Source of the DNA: Actinomycetota bacterium
Lineage (GTDB): Bacteria > Actinomycetota > Humimicrobiia > Humimicrobiales > Humimicrobiaceae
Direction: 5' to 3'
NCBI GenBank assembly: GCA_018400395.1
Contig: JAGYMN010000087.1
Location: forward strand, 1-5,095
DNA length: 5,095 nt
The position numbers and the translations under genes were made by a program. A model generated the notes under the pieces. The model was not told the origin of the DNA. It made no database searches and saw nothing but the letters and a program-made list of their open reading frames with translations. Position 1 is the first letter of the stretch; every line of letters starts with the position of its first letter. Positions 1-5,095 of this stretch are shown here, piece by piece.

Positions 1-532
1 TCGAATCATCCCTATCATATTTCTTTAATATGCTGTCGATTTCTTCAAGAACACCGAGCATCTTCCGGGGACATTTTCTATAGTGAAGTGCAAACGATAC
101 TTCTTTGTCTTCAATATGATAACAGGGTATATTATGTATAATTCTTGAAATACTGCTTTTAATGTCAATTATTTTGTTGAGTGAAGATTTTGCCTTATCT
201 GATAGTATTATGTCATCGCTTCCAAGTTTTAGCTGAGATCCGTGAACCCCGGACCAGTTTATTCTATCCCTGTCAAGTTCTTTAAAAAACCTGAAAAGGT
301 CGCGGATCTTTCTACCTGATACTATCGTAATAATTATATCTGGTTTTTCCGAGAGTAGCGAGATAACCTTTTTTATTCTTTCAGAAGGCCTGGCATCTTC
401 GGGGTTTTTCCTGAAACCTGTAAGCGTACCATCATAATCAAGGAAAAGAAAAATCTTCTCATATATTCTAATATTTTCTAATAGATCATTTATGCAATAC
501 CTTAAATTTTTGATACGGTAAGCTCCATTTAT
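1..532 (-). CDS. otsB: Trehalose-6-phosphate phosphatase domain (OtsB, HAD superfamily), C-terminus beyond the window and no normal start codon
   Basis: OtsB removes phosphate from trehalose 6-phosphate, the second step of the OtsA/OtsB route, in the cytoplasm. Reading leftward from 532, the frame stays open for 177 codons to the window edge. HAD motif I is DYDGTL (codons at 425-439 and onward), with the nucleophile Asp first and the acid/base Asp two residues later. Motif II is IVSGRK, followed by a GVHG segment and a VSFALHYR segment, both typical of the phosphatase family. The conserved Lys and GDD motifs expected further on are off the window. The frame is the same as that of otsA and begins directly after the otsA TGA. 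The 31 codons between that TGA and the nucleophile Asp contain no ATG, GTG or TTG; the first in-frame ATG is only at about position 60. The domain is therefore probably the second half of an otsA-otsB fusion. The family call is firm; how it is translated is unclear. Confidence 0.85.
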   Translation of the reverse strand, partial: MNGAYRIKNLRYCINDLLENIRIYEKIFLFLDYDGTLTGFRKNPEDARPSERIKKVISLLSEKPDIIITIVSGRKIRDLFRFFKELDRDRINWSGVHGSQLKLGSDDIILSDKAKSSLNKIIDIKSSISRIIHNIPCYHIEDKEVSFALHYRKCPRKMLGVLEEIDSILKKYDRDDS

Positions 533-535
533 TCA
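533..535 (-). other. Single in-frame TGA between otsA and otsB
   Basis: This TGA ends otsA, and the very next codon (530-532) begins the open frame that carries the OtsB motifs, with no frame change. Upstream, the OtsA C-terminal segment KWASKFLDYY is followed within six residues by the stop. Downstream, 31 sense codons lead to DYDGTL. A linker of about this size is what bifunctional OtsA-OtsB proteins usually have. No Shine-Dalgarno sequence or standard start codon lies in the linker. The TGA could be a natural split, a point mutation, a site of readthrough, or a base error. Confidence 0.7.
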
Positions 536-1960
536 GATTATATTATTATAGTAATCAAGGAATTTACTGGCCCATTTATAAATATCATTTTTCCTAACAA
601 TATTTCTAAGACCCGACATCATCATCTTCCTCTCATTCAAATCCATACATAAGGCCCTGTGAAGGCTGTCAGCAACTTCTTCTATATCATAAGGATTTAC
701 CATAATAGAGTAATCAGACAATTCATCAGCCGATCCTGCAAGCTCGCTTAATATCAGAACCCCATCCCCGTCGGCCTTACAGCTTGCATATTCTTTACCA
801 ATAAGATTCATGCCGTCCCTCAGCGGTGTTACCATGCAAACATCGGAGATCCTGTAAAGTGCAGCCAGCTTTTCCTGGGGCAGAGCCTTATAGAGGTAAT
901 GCACCGGAGACCACAATTCATCTGCGAACCTGCCGTTTATATTGCCGACAAGCTCGTCAATCTCCTTTTTAAGCTCGATATATTCCTTTATTTTTGTACG
1001 GCTTGGAACGGATATCTGAAGGAATACAACTTTTTTCCTGTACTCGGGATATTTTTCAAAGAATCTGTTAATAGCAGACAATCTTTCCTTTATCCCCTTT
1101 GTGTAGTCAAGCCTTTCTACACTCATTACCACCCTGGCTTCTCCGCCAAAACTTTTAATCCTTTTAAGATACCTATCGGTTTTTTTGCTTCCTGCCATAT
1201 TATCGAAATGGTTAAAATCTATACTTATGGGAAACCCCCCTGCCTCTACTTTTCTGTCTCCGTAGAAAATCTTTTTACTTTTAAAATCTACGTCTAATTT
1301 TAGTATTTTTTTGCAGCACTCTAAAAAATTAAAAGCGCACCTTTGTGTCTGGAAACCTATAAGATCGGAACCAAGGAGACCTCTTAATATTTGATCATCC
1401 CATGGAAGAACCCTGAAAGACTCATAATTTGGAAAAGGTATATGCAGAAAAAATAATATTTTTAAGTCTCTGTCAGACTGTTCTCTAAGGGCTTCCGGAG
1501 TCAGGAATAATTGATAATCGTGTATCCAGATCAATTCACCGCCTGTGACTTCCTCAAGAATATTATTTGCAAACCTGTTATTAATCTTACGGTAGAACCT
1601 CCAGTAATCTTTGTCAAAATGACTCTGGCAAATAAATCCATGAAAGAGAGGCCACAGGGACCTGTTCGAAAATCCATGATAATAATTTTTTATTTCAGTT
1701 GATGAAAGGCTTATAAATTTAAGAGCGTAGCCGACCTTCCCTTTTTCTCTACCGACTTCAATCCTTTTTTCAAAATCCCTGTCATGGCCTTTGCTGCCGT
1801 TCCATCCTATCCACAGGCCACCGTTTCTGCTTAATATAGGATCAACCGCGGTTACAAGCCCCCCTACGCTTTTTTTATATTTTATCCCGCTTTTACTTTT
1901 AACTATATTATAAGGTACCCTGTTTGAAGCTACTATTATCCTCTGTCCGCTTAACTTCAT
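533..1960 (-). CDS. otsA: Trehalose-6-phosphate synthase, UDP-forming (OtsA, GT20)
   Basis: OtsA joins glucose from a nucleotide sugar (usually UDP-glucose) to glucose 6-phosphate, giving trehalose 6-phosphate. At 475 residues it is essentially the length of a stand-alone bacterial OtsA. Family motifs appear in order: RIIVASNR (7-14), with the Arg that contacts phosphate; GGLVTAV (33-39) and GLWIGWNG (48-55); YYHGFSNRSLWP (93-104), containing the expected glucose-6-phosphate-binding Tyr and Trp; IWIHDYQL (144-151); LHIPFP (172-177); GFQTQ (202-206); ERLDYTKGI (282-290), with the donor-binding Arg283 and Lys288; and PLRDGMNLIGKEY (379-391), with Asp382 and Glu390. No catalytic position looks lost. 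The ATG at 1960 places the first motif at residue 7, as the family requires. No good Shine-Dalgarno sequence precedes it. It is divergent from the DUF5752-treT pair and is followed in frame by the OtsB domain after one TGA. Confidence 0.95.
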   Translation of the reverse strand: MKLSGQRIIVASNRVPYNIVKSKSGIKYKKSVGGLVTAVDPILSRNGGLWIGWNGSKGHDRDFEKRIEVGREKGKVGYALKFISLSSTEIKNYYHGFSNRSLWPLFHGFICQSHFDKDYWRFYRKINNRFANNILEEVTGGELIWIHDYQLFLTPEALREQSDRDLKILFFLHIPFPNYESFRVLPWDDQILRGLLGSDLIGFQTQRCAFNFLECCKKILKLDVDFKSKKIFYGDRKVEAGGFPISIDFNHFDNMAGSKKTDRYLKRIKSFGGEARVVMSVERLDYTKGIKERLSAINRFFEKYPEYRKKVVFLQISVPSRTKIKEYIELKKEIDELVGNINGRFADELWSPVHYLYKALPQEKLAALYRISDVCMVTPLRDGMNLIGKEYASCKADGDGVLILSELAGSADELSDYSIMVNPYDIEEVADSLHRALCMDLNERKMMMSGLRNIVRKNDIYKWASKFLDYYNNII

Positions 1961-1979
1961 TTTCTATTATCACTATTTG

Positions 1980-1997
1980 AATTATATATATATAATT
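1980..1997. repeat. 18-nt perfect AT-only palindrome in the divergent promoter region
   Basis: The 18 bases read identically on both strands: AATT, then alternating AT, then AATT. The palindrome lies between the predicted otsA -10 box (1999-2004) and the otsA start codon, so it covers the predicted transcription start or early leader of otsA. It could be an operator for an AT-preferring regulator, a weak hairpin in the otsA leader, or just low-complexity AT sequence. It has no GC core and no T-run that would make it a terminator. Confidence 0.4.
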
Positions 1998-1998
1998 T

Positions 1999-2026
1999 AT
2001 TATAGAGTAAGTGATATATTTTACAA
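1999..2026 (-). promoter_or_regulatory. Predicted sigma70-like promoter for otsA
   Basis: On the minus strand a perfect TATAAT (1999-2004) lies 16 nt downstream of TTGTAA (2021-2026, four of six matches to TTGACA). Transcription would start near 1992, leaving a leader of about 30 nt before the ATG at 1960. The region is very AT-rich, so chance matches are likely, but this is the best pair on this strand. Confidence 0.45.
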
Positions 2027-2049
2027 ACCTGCTACAGAGATCTTACTAT
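2020..2049 (+). promoter_or_regulatory. Possible promoter for the DUF5752-treT pair
   Basis: TTTACA (2020-2025, five of six matches to TTGACA) is followed after 18 nt by TACTAT (2044-2049, four of six matches to TATAAT). The start would be near 2056, leaving a leader of about 60 nt. Its -35 box overlaps that of the predicted otsA promoter on the other strand, so the two would fire back to back. TATAAA at 2066-2071 is an alternative -10 with a weaker -35. Confidence 0.3.
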
Positions 2050-2105
2050 TATCAAATTCTACTTTTATAAAAAACATTGTTATGGTAACCTATTACTTTG
2101 CAAAC

Positions 2106-2112
2106 AGGAGGG
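2106..2112 (+). promoter_or_regulatory. Strong Shine-Dalgarno sequence that fixes a GTG start
   Basis: AGGAGGG lies 7 nt upstream of GTG at 2120. The near-perfect match and ideal spacing support GTG as the start of the DUF5752-like gene; there is no ATG nearby in this frame. The contrast with otsA, which lacks such a site, suggests this side is translated more strongly. Confidence 0.8.
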
Positions 2113-2119
2113 TCTGGCA

Positions 2120-2788
2120 GTGGCAGAAAATATAAAACAGAATAAAAAATTTAAATTCTATGACAGTATAACTCTTTTAAGTCCGACCGGACAGAAAGCT
2201 TCAAACCTGAGGGAATTTTTATATATGATAGAGGAATCAGAAGATAGGGTCATATTTCACCATTTATATCAGTCTCCCCTCAAATCTTCCCAAAAAATAG
2301 GTGAATTCCCAAACGATTTTGCTAACTGGGCAGCATATGAACTTGAAGATGTTGCCCTTGCAGAGAAACTTGCAAATTTTGACCCATATGATTCCAATAG
2401 CGTCTCAGAATCAAGAGATAGAATTGTAGAAATAGTTGAAGAACACCTCTGGTATCTTCCTGCAGTTCCATGGGTTAGGCCCGATTCAGAATTCTATTTT
2501 TCAAGTGCCACAACAATTCTCCTGCCGCTGAATATAACAGCAGAAACACTGCAGGAATTTAGAAAAGCTCTGGATATAATCCCGGATAGTTCTCTTTATT
2601 ATCACTTTTACGAAGCCAGAAAAAGAAAGAAAGATAAGGAAAACGATGATTTTTCTATATGGATAGAAGATAACTTCGATGCGGCCGCTCTTATAAAAAG
2701 AATAAGAGATATTGACTTTTACTTTTTCAGCCTTACGGAGATAAGAAAAAAGATTGTAAAAATTCTGGATGAGGAGATGCGCAGGTAA
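2120..2788 (+). CDS. DUF5752-like protein of unknown function, encoded next to trehalose synthase
   Basis: This 222-residue protein has no signal peptide or membrane segment and is probably cytoplasmic. From memory its sequence resembles DUF5752, a family of unknown function often found beside TreT-type glycosyltransferases; the motifs H-H-L-Y (47-50) and N-D-F-x-x-W (65-70) fit. The protein appears to be an internal duplication. Residues 13-110 and 125-220 share, in register, F-Y-x-S, L-x-E-F, H-x-Y, (N/D)-D-F-x-x-W, a Leu ten residues after the Trp, D-x-Y, and a C-terminal E-x-R-x-x-I-V helix. The link between them (111-124) is rich in Trp and Pro. GTG is the start because of a strong Shine-Dalgarno sequence 7 nt upstream. 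The stop is 6 nt before treT, so the two are very likely co-transcribed. A role as a partner or regulator of TreT is inferred from position only. Confidence 0.8.
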   Translation: MAENIKQNKKFKFYDSITLLSPTGQKASNLREFLYMIEESEDRVIFHHLYQSPLKSSQKIGEFPNDFANWAAYELEDVALAEKLANFDPYDSNSVSESRDRIVEIVEEHLWYLPAVPWVRPDSEFYFSSATTILLPLNITAETLQEFRKALDIIPDSSLYYHFYEARKRKKDKENDDFSIWIEDNFDAAALIKRIRDIDFYFFSLTEIRKKIVKILDEEMRR

Positions 2789-2794
2789 TTTACT

Positions 2795-4021
2795 ATGCCC
2801 GGTCTAAATGACTATAAAGACATAATAGGAGAAAAGAATATCAATCAGATAAAATCGCTTGCACGCCTGTCAAAGGGGAAAAAAGTGGTAATGGTAAATT
2901 CTACAAGAAACGGCGGGGGTGTTGCTGAAATACTCCACAGGCTTGTACCCCTTCTAAACGAACTGGGCATAGATTGCAGGTGGGAAGTTATAGGTTGTAA
3001 TGAAGATTTCTTTAACATCACAAAAAATATCCATAATGCCCTTCAGGGTGACAGAATCAACTTTTCCCCTGAAGATTATGCAGAATACTTAAGGGTAAAC
3101 GAGGAAAACTCCAGAAGCATAGATCTGGATGATGCCGATGTTGTCATCATTCACGACCCACAACCGCTGGCCATAAGACACTTCCATAAAAACAGTAAAG
3201 CAAAGTGGGTATGGAGATGCCATATAGATATGTCCAGGCCCGATCTTTCCCTGTGGAAATTCCTTAGAAAATATATAATTGAATATGATTCAAGTATTTT
3301 CTCAATTGCAAAGTTCTCAAAAAGCCTCCGACATCCGCAATATCTTATAGCTCCATCGATAGATCCCCTGAGTGAGAAAAACCGCTTTATGGATAAAAAT
3401 GAAATAAAAAAGGTCCTTTCACCATTTAAAATACCAGACCATAAACCCATAATTCTGCAGGTCTCAAGATTTGACAGATTTAAGGATCCTGTAGGGGTTA
3501 TAAAAGCAACAAGACTTGTAAAGAAAGAAATAGACTGCAGGTTAATACTTGCCGGGGGCACTGCCAGCGATGATCCTCAGGGTAAAGGAGTGCTGGAAGA
3601 AGTAACAAGAGAGGCAGGAAACGACCCTGATATTATGATACTTCCATTAAAGCCTAATAGCGATATTGAGATCAATGCTCTGCAGAGGAAAGCAGATGTT
3701 ATAATCCAGAAATCAATTAAAGAAGGTTTTGGTCTGGTTGTCACTGAAGCCATGTGGAAGGAAAAGGCTGTAATAGGCGGCGAGGTTGGCGGAATAACCA
3801 TACAGCTTTTCAATCATAGAACAGGATTTATGGTGAATTCAATCGAAGGAGCCGCATACAGGATAAGGTACCTTATCAACAGGCCCCAGGTAGCTAAAAA
3901 AATCGGTAAAAAGGCCAAACTATTTGTAACTCAGAATTTTCTCATTACAAGACATCTAAGGGACTATCTTGCACTATTTTCAATACTGGACAACCCCGGA
4001 AAAAATATTATATATGTTTAA
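2795..4021 (+). CDS. treT: Trehalose synthase, glycosyl-transferring (TreT, GT4)
   Basis: TreT transfers glucose from an NDP-glucose (ADP- or UDP-glucose) to free glucose, giving trehalose in one step; in some members the reaction is reversible. The 408 residues match the TreT pattern known from Thermococcales and bacteria along most of the length: NDYKDIIG (5-12), VNSTRNGGGVAEIL (34-47), RWEVIG (62-67), FFNITKNIHNALQG (72-85), IIHDPQP (118-124), WRCHID (140-145), the APSIDPLSEKN segment (186-196), QVSRFDRFK (222-230) with donor-phosphate Arg225 and Lys230, and the retaining-GT EX7E motif (Glu310 and Glu318 in KEGFGLVVTEAMW). All key residues are present. The gene starts 6 nt after the DUF5752-like stop; the nearest Shine-Dalgarno-like CAGG lies across that gene's end, which suggests translational coupling. 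Related GT4 trehalose phosphorylases are the main alternative, but the N-terminal motifs favour TreT. Confidence 0.93.
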   Translation: MPGLNDYKDIIGEKNINQIKSLARLSKGKKVVMVNSTRNGGGVAEILHRLVPLLNELGIDCRWEVIGCNEDFFNITKNIHNALQGDRINFSPEDYAEYLRVNEENSRSIDLDDADVVIIHDPQPLAIRHFHKNSKAKWVWRCHIDMSRPDLSLWKFLRKYIIEYDSSIFSIAKFSKSLRHPQYLIAPSIDPLSEKNRFMDKNEIKKVLSPFKIPDHKPIILQVSRFDRFKDPVGVIKATRLVKKEIDCRLILAGGTASDDPQGKGVLEEVTREAGNDPDIMILPLKPNSDIEINALQRKADVIIQKSIKEGFGLVVTEAMWKEKAVIGGEVGGITIQLFNHRTGFMVNSIEGAAYRIRYLINRPQVAKKIGKKAKLFVTQNFLITRHLRDYLALFSILDNPGKNIIYV

Positions 4022-4038
4022 CCATTTTAGGACTTTCC

Positions 4039-4449
4039 TTAGAGAAGCCTCTTTTCCCCCTCGATTTTTTTAATTTCAGTAATATCCTGGCTTACTTCCA
4101 GACAGCCGCGATATTCATTATTATCACCATAGATGGGAAAATACCTGATATATATAAGGCGGCCTTTCAGGTTTATCCAGAATTCAGCTACATTCCTTTT
4201 TTTTGCCCTGAAATCGTCGAGTATTTCCTGGACCTTGTCTATACTCTTTTTGGGATGACATTTTTGCACTTTCAGGCCAACAACCGAAGGAGATCTCTTA
4301 AATACCCTGTCTTTCAACCTGTTAAAATATCTGACCTCATCTTTTTCACCCACAAAAGTAATATCTACTGGAAGTGTATCAAATATCAATTCCAGCTCGC
4401 TCCTGGTCATATTCCCTGTATCAAATTCAATAATATTGTCAGCATTCAT
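4039..4449 (-). CDS. Stand-alone PAS domain protein, DUF438-associated type (PAS_10-like)
   Basis: A 136-residue cytoplasmic protein consisting of essentially one PAS domain. It closely resembles the C-terminal PAS domain of DUF438 proteins: FDTGNMT near the N-terminus (9-15), LPVDITFVGEKDEVRYFN (26-43), the conserved QKCHPKKS segment (62-69), AEFWINLKGRLIYIRYFP (88-105), LEVSQDIT (117-124) and the terminal EGEKRLL (130-136). PAS domains bind small ligands or cofactors, or mediate protein contacts; no cofactor can be named here, though the conserved Cys-His pair is a possible metal or haem contact. The usual N-terminal DUF438 and hemerythrin-like parts are absent, and the upstream space holds only the end of yggS. 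An upstream ATG at 4464 would add five residues, but it overlaps the Shine-Dalgarno sequence of the ATG at 4449, so the latter is chosen. There is no output domain. Confidence 0.85.
   Translation of the reverse strand: MNADNIIEFDTGNMTRSELELIFDTLPVDITFVGEKDEVRYFNRLKDRVFKRSPSVVGLKVQKCHPKKSIDKVQEILDDFRAKKRNVAEFWINLKGRLIYIRYFPIYGDNNEYRGCLEVSQDITEIKKIEGEKRLL
4041..4056 (+). terminator. Weak terminator-like hairpin after treT
   Basis: AGAG (4041-4044) pairs with CTCT (4049-4052) around an AAGC loop and is followed by a short T stretch. The 4-bp stem is marginal and overlaps the 3' end of the converging PAS gene. Only 17 nt separate the two stop codons, so any terminator must overlap coding sequence. 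No better hairpin was seen. Confidence 0.2.
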
Positions 4450-4453
4450 AATA

Positions 4454-4461
4454 CTCCCTCC
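4454..4461 (-). promoter_or_regulatory. Shine-Dalgarno sequence that decides the PAS gene start
   Basis: GGAGGGAG on the minus strand, with its GGAGG core 7 nt from the ATG at 4449. The longer reading from ATG at 4464 would place this site inside the coding sequence, and that ATG has no such site of its own. This favours the shorter protein. Confidence 0.75.
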
Positions 4462-4475
4462 CATATTATTATCGT

Positions 4476-4481
4476 ATTATA
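4476..4481 (-). promoter_or_regulatory. Possible -10 box for the PAS gene
   Basis: A perfect TATAAT on the minus strand, 26 nt from the start codon at 4449, in the 70-nt gap after yggS. A start near 4469 would give a leader just long enough for the Shine-Dalgarno site. No convincing -35 box lies at 16-18 nt, so the match may be chance in AT-rich DNA. The gene may simply be co-transcribed with yggS. Confidence 0.3.
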
Positions 4482-4519
4482 TTACCAGAATATTTTAACT
4501 AATTAGAGCTTTCCATATA

Positions 4520-5074
4520 TCAATCCTTTCTTCCTCCAAATATTTTAGTCCCGACCCTTATTATATTCGCCCCTTCCTCAATTGCGATTTTATAAGAATT
4601 TGTCATTCCCATTGAAAGGTATTTCATTTCTACTCCCGGAAGGGCCATCTTTTTAACCTTATCAAAGAGCATTTTGGTCTTTTTGAAATAGGACCGTGAT
4701 CTTTCTGGGTTCCCGAAGCGGGGCCCCATTGTCATAAGTCCCATTATCTTCAAATTTGAAAGAGCTGAAATCTCTTTTATCAACTGTGGTGCCTCTTCCG
4801 GCAGGGCCCCGAATTTCTGTGGTTCAGTACCGCTATTTATCTCGATTAAGATTGGCATCACCTTATTTAATCTGGCACATTTCTTGTTTACCTCTTCCGC
4901 AATTTCTAAACAGTCAATGGTTTCGATCATATCAAAGATTTCCAGATTTTTTATTCTTAAAAGGTCGTGTTTTTCAATCTGCGGAATACCTATGAAATGC
5001 CATTTTACTTTTCTTCCTGTGGCTTCATAAGCTTGTTTTGCTTCTTTAATATAATTTTCCCCGATTATTTTTAT
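4520..5074 (-). CDS. yggS: YggS/PLPBP family pyridoxal-phosphate homeostasis protein, N-terminus missing
   Basis: YggS-family proteins bind pyridoxal 5'-phosphate on an alanine-racemase-like barrel and help keep the PLP pool balanced; no catalysis is established. Visible family landmarks in order are IIGENYIKEA near the open frame's beginning, VKWHFIG, MIETIDCLEIAEEVNKK, LIEINSGTEPQKFGALPEE, IMGLMTMGP, YLSMGMTNSYKIAIEEGANIIRVGTKIFGGR, and then TGA. The C-terminus is complete and ends where the family normally ends. The PLP-binding lysine lies upstream of GENY and is not in the window. Starting at the first ATG (4930) would discard the WHFIG and GENY segments, so it is not the true start. In-frame stops at 5075-5077 and 5081-5083 close the frame; losing one base from the T5 run at 5068-5072 would join it to an open frame reaching the window edge. 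The usual HLQ.NK segment after WHFIG is replaced by IPQIEK. Confidence 0.88.
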   Translation of the reverse strand: MKIIGENYIKEAKQAYEATGRKVKWHFIGIPQIEKHDLLRIKNLEIFDMIETIDCLEIAEEVNKKCARLNKVMPILIEINSGTEPQKFGALPEEAPQLIKEISALSNLKIMGLMTMGPRFGNPERSRSYFKKTKMLFDKVKKMALPGVEMKYLSMGMTNSYKIAIEEGANIIRVGTKIFGGRKD

Positions 5075-5095
5075 TTAATTCTACTGGAATAACTG

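Noticed and set aside
502..528. ATG just downstream of the otsA stop as the otsB start
   Set aside because: It is in a different frame and reaches TAA after eight codons. No slippage motif in the right register would bring it back to the otsB frame.
533..535. UGA reassigned to an amino acid, as in some candidate phyla
   Set aside because: The yggS gene in the same window ends with TGA exactly where the family normally ends, and TGG codons encode the conserved Trp residues, so UGA appears to be a stop here.
495..540. The otsA TGA as a selenocysteine codon
   Set aside because: Only a 4-bp TACC/GGTA pairing with a large loop lies downstream, not a convincing bacterial SECIS. OtsA already has its normal length, and the linker position has no role for selenocysteine.
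899..1297. Plus-strand open frame within otsA
   Set aside because: It is antisense to strongly conserved OtsA motifs and its translation shows no recognisable domain, so it is a shadow frame. The same applies to the plus-strand frame at 1511-1702.
3151..3813. Minus-strand open frames within treT
   Set aside because: They are antisense to conserved TreT motifs, without ribosome binding sites or recognisable protein features.
4255..4995. Plus-strand open frames opposite the PAS and yggS genes
   Set aside because: Both lie antisense to clear protein families and have no domain signal of their own.
1..5095. tRNA, rRNA, CRISPR array, insertion sequence or phage genes
   Set aside because: No cloverleaf-like segment, regularly spaced direct repeats, transposase motifs or terminal inverted repeats were seen. 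Nearly all of the window is covered by the protein genes listed.

Overview
This AT-rich window looks like bacterial chromosome, probably from an uncultured anaerobic or environmental lineage. Bacterial origin is suggested by a YggS-type PLP protein, strong Shine-Dalgarno sequences on several genes, and sigma70-like promoter hexamers. The two trehalose enzymes resemble families shared by bacteria and archaea, so the phylum cannot be fixed from the sequence alone.

Layout. Positions 1-1960 (minus strand) carry a trehalose-6-phosphate route: a full-length OtsA (533-1960), then the N-terminal 177 codons of an OtsB phosphatase domain (1-532) that runs off the window. The two lie in the same reading frame with only one TGA between them. 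The otsB part has no ATG, GTG or TTG before its catalytic motif, so this looks like an otsA-otsB fusion split by a single stop codon. Positions 1961-2119 are a divergent promoter region with an 18-nt perfect AT palindrome. Positions 2120-4021 (plus strand) carry a second trehalose locus: a DUF5752-like protein of unknown function, which I read as two tandem copies of one fold, and 6 nt downstream a TreT-type trehalose synthase. TreT makes trehalose in one step from NDP-glucose and glucose.

Converging on treT from the other side (minus strand) are a 136-residue stand-alone PAS protein of the type usually found at the C-terminus of DUF438 proteins (4039-4449), and the C-terminal part of a YggS/PLPBP protein (4520-5074). 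The yggS frame is closed by stops just short of the window edge, and a one-base change in a T5 run would extend it.

Together, the left 4 kb form a divergent trehalose (compatible solute) locus with two independent synthesis routes behind one shared control region. The right end holds a small sensory domain and a PLP-homeostasis gene with no clear link to trehalose. The split otsA/otsB and the interrupted yggS are two apparent coding disruptions in 5 kb. Either the sequence contains base errors or these are real events; the reads would tell.
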